A DNA stretch of 64,000 nt from Pristionchus mayeri (lineage: Eukaryota; Nematoda; Chromadorea; Rhabditida; Neodiplogasteridae). Where the stretch lies: NCBI GenBank assembly GCA_036245805.1, contig BTRK01000001.1, forward strand, positions 17,987,087-18,051,086, given 5' to 3'. The notes under the pieces were generated by a model. It was not told where the DNA came from. It saw only the letters and a list, made by a program, of their open reading frames with translations, and did no database searches. A program made the position numbers and the translations under genes. Each line of letters opens with the position of its first letter. Within the stretch, counting starts at the first letter, position 1. Positions 11,901 through 22,583 of the stretch are shown piece after piece.

Positions 11901-13419
11901 TCAAATGATCATACCCATTAAATTTCATGCCGAAATTTTTTGAAATCCTTCAGAAAAATCTAAAAATCGACTATAATTTATTAATGAAAACTTGTAGCTC
12001 GATCGGATGGGTGGGTATGTCCCTTTTTTATTTCAGATTTGTATAGTGCAGCCGGGCTACATTCTTTGCTAGAAGTGTGAACGAAATTTAAGGATGAGTT
12101 TTTGAGAAATTGTCGAAAAAGGGATGAAACCTCGGAATTAAGCCAGTTGGTGATACGCTCGATGGCCTACCGTACCCCATACTAGATGTAGTACTCGATG
12201 AGTAAAATAGATCTGCATTAGTAGAATATCGATATTCCTTCGCGCGCGCGAGAACGCAGATCTTAAAAAGCTACCGTACCCCTGTAGAATTACGGTAGAT
12301 TAGGCCATCGAGCGTATCACCAACTGGCTTAATTCCGAGGTTTCATCCCTTTTTCGACAATTTCTCAAAAACTCATAATTAAATTTCGTTCATACTTCTA
12401 GCAAAGAATGTAGCCCGGCTGCACTATACAAATCTGAAATAAAAAAGGGACATACCAACCCATCCAATCGAGCTACAATTTTTCATTCATAAATTATAGT
12501 CGATTTTTAGATTTTTCTGAAGGATTTCAAAACATTTCGGCATGAAATTTAGTGGGTATGATCACTTGAATTTTGCGCATTTTTCAAGATACCAATCGTT
12601 CGAAATGGTTGCGAAAAAGTGAATTTCGAAAAATTTCGCAATACTTATATTACGTGGAAAGCGTTATCTGGATGACTCCATAAGTGACCTCCGTGCTATA
12701 CTCACCGATTACTATCCGTACACGCATTGTGGAGGAATTTGATTTTTCGAACTTTGCCAAACATATGTCCAATGGCTCAGATAGTCTCTCTTAACGTTAC
12801 AATTGTACATGCGGATAGTCAGTCCCCAATTTTCAATAAATGATGGATCAATCTCTCGCATAATATGATTCTCCTGTCTTTTTTTCCAGACAACCTCCAC
12901 CTACGCTGACATGAACTTCGAGCATAGACCAGAGTCGAATGCTGAGTGGGCGGAAATTCTGGTGCCGCGCATGAGTGCTGATTGTCGATCCGGGCGATTC
13001 GGAATCGCAGCTATGTTTCTCATCGAACAAGATCTCGCGGAAGCCAAAGTTCGTAGAGGGAAATAGCAGTTTGTAGGAATATATTTATTATTCTAATAAG
13101 AAGCCCAGTGTCTTCATAAATTTCGTTATATAGAAATTATTTCAATCCAAATGAATAATTGATTTTCTATAAAAGACTCGCTGCTTCGATTGCAAGCTGA
13201 TTTTCGCCAATGCTGCAGAGTACTACGATCATCTCCGCACCTCCTACCATATACATCATGTGAGCTAATAAATCTTATATGTAAATGGAAAAAAATGTTT
13301 GTTGATCGAATATTAATAGAAGTTCACAAATTTGTACATCCTATTTGCAGACGGAGGAAACTTTCGACTATGTCACACTTGTTGTGAACATTCAGAAGCG
13401 TGATACGGAGAGATTTTAG
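8968..13419 (+). CDS. T3: two-zinc-finger family protein
   Basis: Third and best preserved paralog. Exons: 8968-9029, 9210-9282, 9354-9405, 9555-9667, 9745-9825, about 9972-10019, 10068-10156, 10204-10296, 10430-10526, 10604-10668, 10856-10942, 11167-11240, 11352-11396, 11531-11597, 12890-13048, 13176-13259 and 13351-13419; all phases join. Exon 9745-9825 encodes a charged, coiled-coil-like helix. Exon 10068-10156 is very lysine/arginine-rich (K-run then RRNKRRG), a likely nuclear localisation signal. Finger 1 is CAFC-x12-H-x5-H and finger 2 CFDC-x12-H-x5-H. The intron 11598-12889 is filled by a 1.1-kb fold-back repeat. Start ATG aligns with T1 and T2, but no clear acceptor AG precedes it. 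Function is unknown; nucleic-acid binding is inferred from the fingers. Confidence 0.8.
11666..12794. repeat. Long fold-back repeat in T3 intron
   Basis: Arms of about 500 bases (11666-12178 and 12286-12794) are reverse complements with scattered mismatches. They surround a roughly 100-base centre that includes a CGCGCGCG run. Both outer ends read TTAAGAGAGACTATCTGAG. No transposase frame is visible, so it looks non-autonomous. Confidence 0.85.
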
Positions 13420-13723
13420 GCAATCATCTCTACACTTTTTCATAATGTGGCATGACACTTCTTTAGTCAGTTCTTTGATTATTCTTTTCCTAGATATCAT
13501 GTATTTCCGAACGTGTTTTCTCCGAATTATTAAGCAATATTACGGCCGCGAGTTGACTAAAACTGTTTTGTCTGATCTGGCACGAAAACGCCTTTTCCAT
13601 CAGTCTTGTTCATTTATTCGATTTACAAATTCTTAGACATCTCCCTGTATTGTCTTCTAATCGTATCCTTAAAAACATTAGTCCGAAAATTATCTGCAAT
13701 TGTCTGTTTTTACAATTTAGAAG

Positions 13724-13731
13724 ATAAATAA
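13724..13731 (+). terminator. AATAAA-type poly(A) signal of T3
   Basis: An overlapping ATAAATAAA stretch about 300 bases after the T3 stop is the best candidate for 3'-end formation. Confidence 0.45.
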
Positions 13732-13861
13732 ATTCATGAATTGCTTGATATTTGTATTCATCTTTGTTACTGGTTGCATACCAGTCGATAATATCTGAAA
13801 ATTCTTAATATAGGTATGGTTTTTCAGATCCTGCACAGCTTTTTCACCTTCGTAAGGTTGA

Positions 13862-13965
13862 CAATTCGAGACTAGGTAGCTAGCTTACTATCCCTGCCTC
13901 TCGCCTGGCTTCGAAATGGCAGGAAAGGCGTAGCTCGCTACCTAGTCTCGTACTGCCAATTCTAC
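13862..13965. repeat. Short inverted repeat between T3 and the MATH-BTB gene
   Basis: GAGACTAGGTAGCTAGCT-like sequence on the left pairs with AGCTCGCTACCTAGTCTC on the right across a 40-base loop. The flanking gap 13420-14021 otherwise holds only the T3 3' region and the next promoter. Confidence 0.75.
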
Positions 13966-14021
13966 ACATTGTATACATTACGTAATGTGTGGGTATTGTT
14001 GGACAAATGCTTATATCCAGG

Positions 14022-16848
14022 ATGGCCGATAATTCCAAATTCGTTCACCGATGGGTGATCAATAATACAAGGTCTGCTCATGCATTGGGAAGAGCAGAAT
14101 CGGGCGTGTTCAATGGAGGAGGATTCAACTGGTTAGTGACTTTCGTTGCGCCTATTCGCTCGTTCAGGAGTCTTGATTTGTTTATTCATGTGGAATCTTG
14201 TTGATATTTGCCCTTATATAGGGTAAAAGAGCAAGTACTGTCATGTCAAACATGTTTACGTCATTAGAAATCTGCACGCTAGGATGCGCTTTTTTTGTAA
14301 ATTCCGCTGCCTGTGAGGTTTACTTACCATGCTACCTTACGGCATGTTTCTTCTGCACGTTATCCACCATTGCCAAGCCCACCACCAATAAGGAAACCTT
14401 AAACTACAGGGAAATTCGGAAAATCAAATTTTGCGAAGCTTCCACCTTCGAAAATGAATTAGGGGCAGTAGAGTAGATCGGATAATGGTAATGTTCGATC
14501 CTAATACATAGTTGCATTCAAGTTTTGTATTATTTGCAGGATTGCTGCAGTTGAGAAGCGTCAAGACCGCAGCAACTCTGGGGATTTCACTCTGCGATGC
14601 GGCATCGATTTCAACGGACCTTGGAAGTGCGAGGCTGATGTGACCTATTGTCTATTCAGAAGCGATGGCACGAAATGGGAGAGCGAGAAGGTGATTTCCC
14701 CTTTCTACAACACACGATGTTTATAGATTGTAACAACGCGAACAAAAATGTTTTGTATTGCCAGTATTGTAAAAATATAAAAATGGTAGTGAATAGGTCA
14801 GATGATTGGATGGTAAAGATCCGTGTACATATTTTTTGTAGGTACGAGTCTGTTTCCATAACGACTACAACTCTTCTATTCTAAAAGGCATTATCGGTTG
14901 GGATAATTTGACCCATCAGGTAACTATTTCTTTTGTTTATATGATTTATCGTTTATGCATTTGAGCTCCTTTGTGTAACAATCCACTAGATCTCAAAGAG
15001 GAAGCACACTTTTGCGTCATTCTTTGTGCTCGAAGGAGCTTAATTTGTATGAGTAAGATTATAGGGCTAGAATTAGAACTTGATGCTGCTATCCTATTTA
15101 TTTATCCTTTAAATATTAAAATAATTATTGGAGCCAACCAAGGCTCCGGGACGAACTATTTGTGTTTTCAAAATTTTCAGTACCTTCGATATCACTACAT
15201 TATAGATTTACTTTGATTTTTTTTTGGAAACGAATCTTGCTCGATTTTCCTCAAACGAACTCATATACAGTATTCTTAACGAGAAGTCTCAATGAAAAAT
15301 GGTGATAAAACAGCTCAAACAAACGAATTCGAATTAACACGTTTTTGAATAAGGTAAAAAAATCTCCAGCTGCGTGTTTTGTTAGTAGGTGTAGCAGTAC
15401 TCAAAGAAGCTAAATCGTGTTTAGATTTTTAACATCGCTGGTACGTTCATTACGGAATTCGAAATTAACGTCATCAATTCGGAGAGGTGAGGAAAGGATA
15501 GTTTCTCGTACTAGTTTTTCCTATTTTTATTTCACAATTTGGAAAAATTTATTTTAACCATCATACTTAAAGTAATTTAATCAACAGAAAGTGGTTCATT
15601 ACACAAACAATTCATAGTCAATTCAATTCAATTGTTTATCCGCTAGGGTTAATTAATTTATGAGGGAATTACTGAAAATGTTTGGTAGCTTGCGGTGGAT
15701 GTATTTCGTGGACTTGGTTATCTCGAGTCAAACGTCTCCAGGGTAACTAACGACGTTGATTCGAAGGTAGGGAGATGATGATGGTCATGTAAGCGAAGGG
15801 GGAAGAGACTGGGAGTATTGGGAGATTGGGGTTTTGGTCTCTAGAAGATTTATATCACTGTTAATCGGATATGTGAAACATGTGAAATTTCTAGACCTCT
15901 CACTGGCCCGAGCATATTCGCTGCATCGAACAGAATGAGCAACGTTGTTCTTAAAATTAAAGAGGAGAAGCTCCATGTCTCTAAAGAGGTATTTTCTGTT
16001 GATAGAAACTTTTACGATCATCAGGGCCTTTCAATGGGAATAGTCTTACTTAGCCAGCTAGTTTCTAATTGTTATCAATGAAAATACTACATATTTTTAG
16101 TTTCTGGCTGTGTATTCTCCCGTCTTCGAGTCCCTCTTCTTTGGTGATTTCGTAGAGAAGGGAAAAGAGGAAGTAGAGATCAAGGATGTCGTATATCACG
16201 TCAGTAAAATAACGCACCAAAAAATGTTTTCCTTAGTTTTAATATCTTTAATACGTTTTAATTTATTAATAATTTCAGGAAATCGTCGATCTTCTGAATT
16301 TTCTGTACTGTGAATCTTCTGGGCTTACTGGTATTTGATTTCCTTTCTCATTAAGATCAACTTATAACTTAGATGGTACCGTGCCCCACATTCTGAAGCT
16401 CGCGGACAGATTCCAGATGGAGGCGAGTCGCAGGATGACGTTCATTATTCGAATTTCTTATTTCAGCGTATCCTTAACCTGTGCGAGAAGCATCTCAAAC
16501 AGTCATCTGGATTTGATGTGATTAAGCAGCTGTTTCTGGCTGACCAATACAGACTGACTTCCCTCAAGGTATGTTATTTAACTGATCTTTTGAATTAGCC
16601 TTGAATTTTTATCCACGAAATAGTAATTGGAAACTATTCACAATATTTAAATATATTCCATGTATTATTTTTTCAGGATCACTGTCTCAATTCGTTCACC
16701 AACGCAACTGAAATCACCAAGAAGCTGAAGGTTTTTGCACGATCCATCGAAAAACAGAATTTTGTTCCAGTCTTCCCCCGATTTCGCCAATTTCTCTGAC
16801 TGGATGGCTGCAGCCATCTACAGAAGAATAATGGAGCTAACGAATTGA
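14022..16848 (+). CDS. MATH-BTB domain protein
   Basis: Exons: 14022-14131, 14540-14690, 14842-14919, 15425-15486, 15895-15988, 16101-16199, 16279-16330, 16373-16422, 16467-16568, 16677-16730 and 16771-16848, with every phase consistent. The first four encode a MATH (TRAF-like) domain, including FNGGGFNW and LRCGIDFNGPW. The next encode a BTB/POZ domain: KLHVSKE, then FLAVYSPVFESLFFGDF, then the helical EIVDLLNFLYC. A BACK-like helical tail (LADRFQMERILNLCEKHL) follows. In nematodes such proteins usually act as substrate adaptors for cullin-3 ubiquitin ligases, with MATH binding substrate; that role here is inferred. The ATG is one base after ATCCAG, a likely trans-splice acceptor. The intron at 16423 begins GCGAGT, a GC donor demanded by the frame. 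No lesions seen. Confidence 0.93.
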
Positions 16849-17298
16849 ACATTCATCTCCATTGAATAATTAACGCTAATCGTTTAACATATCACATTTT
16901 CTTCTTCTTTCTCTTTAATCAATTAACGAGAAGTGGATAAAGTTTTTTCAAAGTGTTGATCACTTTAACTTGATTGAGATGTTGCTCTTCTTCATCGCTA
17001 CAGTACCTTTTCCATTCAACTCATTTCTAGTTTTATTCAATTATAAATTTAAAATTGGATGAGTTAATTTAGCTATAATATTTTTAAAAATTTAAGGAAA
17101 AGTTGTGTCGCGAGCAAGAGAAACAGATGAGTTCCACTCGAGGAAATCGCCCGTCTAAGGTTTGTAATACTTATAGGGGGCTGGGCGTGGTAGGCTTCTA
17201 GGAAAGTGCCGAACGACTTATTCTATTGGTTTAACCAGCGCAACAAATATTCGAACTCCAGAAAATGGCATTTGATGTTGTATGGAATCACAATATAA

Positions 17299-18553
17299 CA
17301 CGTGTATCACGAGTCAGTGGACCAAAAATTATCCTCTCGAGAACATTTTCAAAAAAGTTGTGTCAGATTCGACTCGTATTATATTGTTAGAATACACTAG
17401 ACGTCAGATTTCGATAAATATGGTTCATTGGTCCCAGAGCCGGCTTTTAGGCATTTTCTGGTTTTGCATCCGGTTATGATGTATTTCAGCTCCCAGATGA
17501 GCTAGAAAGATGGCACCGGGCTCAAAATGTGTGGAAAATTATTTCCAAAAACTTTTATGTTTAGTGCAAGACGATTAGACAAACAATAAAAATGAGCCGG
17601 ATGAAAAATCTGTGTTGCCATCAAAAAATAAATATTCTCTCTATCAAGCGGAAGCGTGCTACAGAATTTTAATGCAAATTATGAAAGAAGAAGTGTATGT
17701 GTATGATATAAAAATATAAAAACTGAATTCGAAGTGGCTTCAACATGGCAAATTTTACTCAAACATTCCACTATGAAGAAAAAGTCGAAAAAATGACTTT
17801 TACGAAAATCTGATTTTTCTTCATGTAACGTTCAAATATTGTTGTTTTGTGAAAGTATTTGTATAAAATCGTGTTTTCGAGCAGGGTTCTACCCGAATTT
17901 TTTGATTAAAAATTTATATTCAAATTTTTGGACAATTTTGAAATATCTTGGCACGTCGCGCTCATCCTCGAAGAATCCTGCTCCAAAACACGATTTTATA
18001 CAAATACTTTTCACCAACAATAATATTTGAACGTTACATGAAGAAAAATCAGATTTTCTAAAAAGTCATTTTTTCGACTTTTTCTTCATAGTGGCATGTT
18101 TGAGCAAAATTTGCCAAGTTGAAGCCACTTCGAATTCAGCTTTTATATTTTTATATCATACATATAAACTTCTTCTTTCATAATTTGCAATAAAATTCTG
18201 TAGCACGCTGCCGCTTGATAGAGAGAATATTTATTTTTTAATGGCAAAACAGGTTTTTCATCCGGCTCATTTTTACTGTTTGTCTAATCGTATTGCACTA
18301 AACATGAAAGTTTTTGGAAATAATTTTCCACACATTTTGAGCCCAGTGCCATCTTTCTAGCTCATCTGGGAGCTGAAATACATCATAGCCGGATGCAAAA
18401 CCAGAAAATGCCTAAAAGCCGGCTCTGGGACCAATGAACCATATTTATCGAAATCTGACGTCTAGTGTATTCTAACAATATAATACGAGTCGAATCTGAC
18501 ACAACTTTTTTGAAAATGTTCCTGCACACCTCCACTGACTCGTGATACACGTG
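17299..18553. repeat. Long fold-back repeat
   Basis: Arms of roughly 590 bases are reverse complements; the outermost 20 bases (17299 onward and back from 18553) pair perfectly. The centre near 17900-17960 is short. Mirror-image open frames in the arms are symmetry artefacts. The right end abuts the broken BTB copy, so the insertion may have removed its MATH half. The remainder of 16849-17298 shows no gene. Confidence 0.85.
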
Positions 18554-18596
18554 ATAACCTTCCACGTGGTCTCCCGTCCCTACTGTCAATTGCATC

Positions 18597-19195
18597 GATC
18601 CGAGCGATGGATTTCTCGTGTTCGGAGAAGAGAAGAAGAAGATTGCAGTGAACAAAAAAGCTGGTGATTATATAATAGTATAGGGGCATGAAATCACATT
18701 GTGACGATTTACAGTCTCTGGCTTCACTGTCTCCCTTCTTCGATCGACTTTTCTTCGGCGATTTCATTGAGAAGAATTCATATGCGATTTCATATGGACG
18801 AAATCCCAATTGGAGATGTGGAACACGAGGCGAGTTAAATCTATTAATGCCCCTACGTTTACTATTCAATGGTTCACAGTTCACTCATTTTCAGGGTTAT
18901 CGCAGACCGCTACAATCTTCTTGCCCTCATGGTGAGCTTTTTTGTTTTATTTAGATTACTGTGAACATGCCAAAAAAATTCGAATTACACAAATTTCTGT
19001 TTTTTTTTAATCCCTAAGTGCGACGTAGTAGTATTTCATCAGGAGAATGTCCTCTCCTGCAAGTACACGACTAATGAGCAGCTGAAGGAACTGGGCGAGT
19101 CTCCTGAGTGGGAAGAACTGTCGAAGGGAACTATCAGATGCAGAACTCCTCTTCGAGAAGTTCTGCATCTGATATACTGTTCTTCTTTGATCTAA
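18597..19195 (+). pseudogene. Broken BTB-domain gene copy
   Basis: BTB pieces are clear. About 18597-18660 reads DPSDGFLVFGEE. Then 18714-18774 reads SLASLSPFFDRLFFGDFIEK. Next comes IPIGDVEHE in a shifted frame (about 18803-18831), then IADRYNLLALM (18898-18932), and a tail from 19019 with CDVVVFHQENVLSCKY ending at TAA 19193-19195. Defects: the frame slips between FIEKN and EIPIGD, the expected BTB alpha-3 exon is only a stop-filled remnant (18830-18895), the first donor does not keep frame, and no MATH exons precede it. The last exon contains a perfect 16-base inverted repeat. It is most likely a dead paralog of the upstream family. Confidence 0.7.
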
Positions 19196-19746
19196 TCGTT
19201 GTTTCTTACGCATTTCTCATAGTGTAGAGCATGGCTCCGTTTTTCTTGATTGGAGTAATTTAATGAAGCTATCTCTTGTTATTTGATTTCTTGGAGTAAC
19301 TTCTTTTGTTGTTCCCGAAGTGTCGAGTTGTTACAATATTTATTGTCTTATGTTGCATAAAAAAGAATGGAATTGAGCCTCCGATTGTTGTTTAATGCGT
19401 TTCTTAACCGCTTTAATATCTCATTTGTTGTGTCAAGGCGCTAGTTCAAATGAACACTTTCGTAGACTATATATAATTGTTGTTGAATCAGTTTTTTCTC
19501 TTTCGAGAATTAACTTCACGAACGCGTTGACAAACACTCGCCCAACGATTTTACATAAAATATCTCAAGTACATTAAAACAGAGTTAGCGTAGGATACCG
19601 TATCCCGTTTGCAGTTTCGAAATCACACTAATTACCGATGTATCCCCATGTATCCGTGTTTGCCTATTGTATTCGAACATTTCTTTTATTTATAGTAAAA
19701 TTTATGTTAATCTGTCAATTGCAGTCATCTTCATTTCATCAATCAG

Positions 19747-21643
19747 ATGTCAGCCAACGAAGATCGTCCTGCTGTAGAGATGCTCCTGCCCGCCCTCTCT
19801 TCCCTCGGGCTCTCTGAAGCTGAGTCCGATCGTCCCAAGTTTCAGAGGTAGTTTTATTTAAATATTCCTATTAAGTTCACTACATTTTTTGTATTTTTCA
19901 ATATCTGGAAAGTGCATTTCTTTTGCTTTATAAAACAAGAATTCATCGCGTTCTAATTAGTAATGTTCCAGGAAAAATCTTTTTTTAAAGTCAGTAACTT
20001 AAAGTTTTCTAAAGTTTTTTAAGGTGAAAAATTTTTTTGCATACTATTTCAATAATATTCCCCTGAAAACAGTATCCTACCGAATATCTCCATTCCAGTT
20101 GGGAATCTCTTCCATGGCCGGCTCTCACTCGTCTCTTCTCTCATCTTCTCGACGAGGAGGATTGTGCCGATCTGGCCAATCTCGCAAAGGTACGGTAGTG
20201 AAAAATTGCTGCTTAATGCCTACGTGTTTTTTTCCTGTCTATAGTTCCTTGTTATCAAACACGCTTGCAATACATATTACATCTGTATCTATTACGCAGT
20301 AAAACGTTTCAATATGAAAATTTGTTTTTTTCAATAAAAATACTCATAATTCGTCATCACAGGTTTCCACTCACATCCACAAAGGAGTGAACGAGTTCAT
20401 GAAGAAAAATCGACCTGCCATCAAGCATATTCTTATCGGGAAATCCAATGTATGTAATTGATATATTACTCCATTTTTTGAACGTTAAATAACCATTACA
20501 TTTCATTTTGACGGTTGCTCATTCACAGGTCGGAATCTTTGTTGATATTTATCTCCTTCCCTCCAATCTTCCGTTCTACTATCTGAGCATGCTGGACGCG
20601 AGAAGATTCGAAAGATCTGGTCATTCCCAAGAGCCCATGCTGCACGTCGCTCTGAATGGTCCCGAGGATCCCATTATCCAGCAGGTTAGATCAAACTCGC
20701 AGATGCTTCAAATTCATATTTTAAATGGCATCCATTTGGATGATCAGAATCTTTTTTGTCACAAGGGTATGCAGAAGATATAGAATGATGTCCTTTCTAG
20801 CTTTTTAATTTATGGAACGTAAACGTTGTACACTCAGTAAACTCTACAGGTTGCGACCTTCCTCTCTACGCGCATCAAAGAGGTGGACGTGCTTATCTCG
20901 CTCCCGCCTGATTATTTCCCGCTGTGCGAGCAGCTGCTGCTAGGCTCTACCATCGACCACTTGGAAATCGATTTAACGACGAAGTCGGGTATGTCATTAC
21001 ACGACATATTCATTTATTTTCTAAAGCCGTTTTTTATCAATGGTTGCACCAATGAAAATATTTTTTAATCGTTCATGTCGTTTCTGGAGGATATGGTGGA
21101 CTCATCATTGCTTTACTAGTTTGTTCATGTTCAGAGTCTCCATCATCGACGTCACTTCTGGTTCTACGGAAGTCGAGGTTTCCCTCCACAGAGAACCGCA
21201 GCTCTCCGATCCGGGTGAGTAGTTTCTTCTTCTCAAATAATTTTTATTAAAAAATATGTTAGGAAATATATATCCCTTTATTATTCATATTTGTATACTT
21301 TATTAAAAGAAGGTCGTCGAAGCCATAGCACATTATGAAGCCTATTTTTCTTCTCAGTCGCTTTCATCACTAAGCTGCACGCATCGCCCATCGTCTCTTT
21401 CTGCCTGTGGCATTCCTCCCCTATCTCCTCCTTCGGTCTTACTCGCTCCTTCTGGAAGAAATTCCTAAACGAGGTGAAGGCATTCCGATAAAATTGATCT
21501 TTTATGTTTATCATTCTTTCCAGAAGCTGTCCACTCGAGCGCTCGAGTATGCCATGATCGATGGCATGGATGGCAAGGCCACGGAGGCGCCCATCAATCT
21601 GCCTGATAAACCCTTTGGATACGTGCAGTGGGTGAAGATGTAG
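19747..21643 (+). CDS. F-box-type protein
   Basis: Exons: 19747-19847, 20099-20189, 20363-20449, 20529-20684, 20850-20988, 21137-21214, 21358-21473 and 21524-21643; phases join throughout. The ATG directly follows AATCAG. Exon 2 begins WESLPWPALTRLFSHLLDEE, which fits an F-box (LPWxxLxxIFxxL pattern); the rest resembles the divergent C-terminal region of nematode F-box proteins with short strands. F-box proteins bind Skp1 and recruit substrates to SCF ubiquitin ligases; the target cannot be told. The length of about 295 residues is usual for the family. The acceptor of exon 6 appears to be CAGAG before the exon. No lesions seen. Upstream, 19196-19746 shows nothing I can name. Confidence 0.8.
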
Positions 21644-21944
21644 GATACCTCAATTTGTATCTACCCCTCCCCTAACTTTTTTTCTATTTTTACGCTAGTG
21701 CTTTCATTCATGAAATCCTTCTTTATATTCTGAAATTCTTAGAAAAAATAATGAATTGATTGGTCTACCAAAATTCGCCCTTTTGATTACTGTACATTTC
21801 TAGTTCTTCACACAAGATATGCATCGGTCCTGTTTACCCTCCACCCTTTATCCGATAATCCATCGCAATCTTTATAAGATGATTTTTAATCGAAGGAAGG
21901 ACTAATTTCTCTCGGTGTATCTTTCGTGTTTCTGAGTCATCTCA

Positions 21945-22162
21945 TGCCGTGGAAATAGTCAAGGAGAAGAGGAAATATTTGAATTCCCGCAATTCCACAT
22001 CTCGGCTCCCAGTAGAGATAGCGACTTGAAAATTGGAATATGGGTGGAAAATCCATTTACACTCCATATTCCAAGTTCCAAGTCGCTATCTCCACTGGGA
22101 GCCGAGATGTGAAATTGCGGGAATACAAATATTTCCTCTTCTCCTTGACTATTTCCACGGCA
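21945..22162. repeat. 218-bp palindromic MITE, copy 1
   Basis: The ends are TGCCGTGGAAA and TTTCCACGGCA. Arms of about 100 bases pair and share GGAAATATTTGAATTC and GCGACTTGAAA blocks. A second copy lies at 32113-32331. No coding capacity. Confidence 0.88.
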
Positions 22163-22462
22163 TCAATCAGGTGCCCCGTTTCCTTTCTCAGTAGTCAGTC
22201 GATCTCAATCCCTTCTCCATCTCACTCAACATCCACTACTGTTCTCGATAGACCGAGTTTAATTATAATACTTTATTGCACTCGATTCTCATCTATATTG
22301 GTCGTTCAATCAAAAAGTTGTTATACTATTATTACTGTTGGTCCATGCCTATCTTTTCCCGAGAAGTTGAAATTATCGTTGATTTCACCCCATATAATCT
22401 CTTGTTTCGATAATTGCACAGAAGGCAATCGATAAATTATGTTGTTGGATCGACATTATATC

Positions 22463-22468
22463 AATAAA
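22463..22468 (+). terminator. Orphan poly(A) signal ahead of Z1
   Basis: The context CAATAAAGATGTTGAAG is the same as in the 3' regions of Z2, Z3 and Z9, yet no Z gene body lies upstream. It sits 115 bases before the Z1 acceptor and looks like the surviving 3' end of a lost gene copy. The rest of 22163-22460 shows nothing recognisable. Confidence 0.55.
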
Positions 22469-22509
22469 GATGTTGAAGTCCATCTAAGCGTGATCGAGTA
22501 TAAAAGTGT

Positions 22510-22528
22510 CTGGTTTCATTCCAGATAA
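22510..22528 (+). promoter_or_regulatory. Conserved intercistronic motif, copy 1 (before Z1)
   Basis: CTGGTTTCATTCCAGATAA is a variant of the CTGGTTTAATTCCGGATGA motif found before almost every Z gene. It lies 42 bases after the poly(A) signal. Confidence 0.6.
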
Positions 22529-22583
22529 TTTACTTTAACTGCTTTAACCCTGTCCTTGGGTACACTAATTTCTTTTATTCTAG

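Noticed and set aside
17282..18655. Shared peptide frames on + and - strands
   Set aside because: They again come from the two arms of an inverted repeat.
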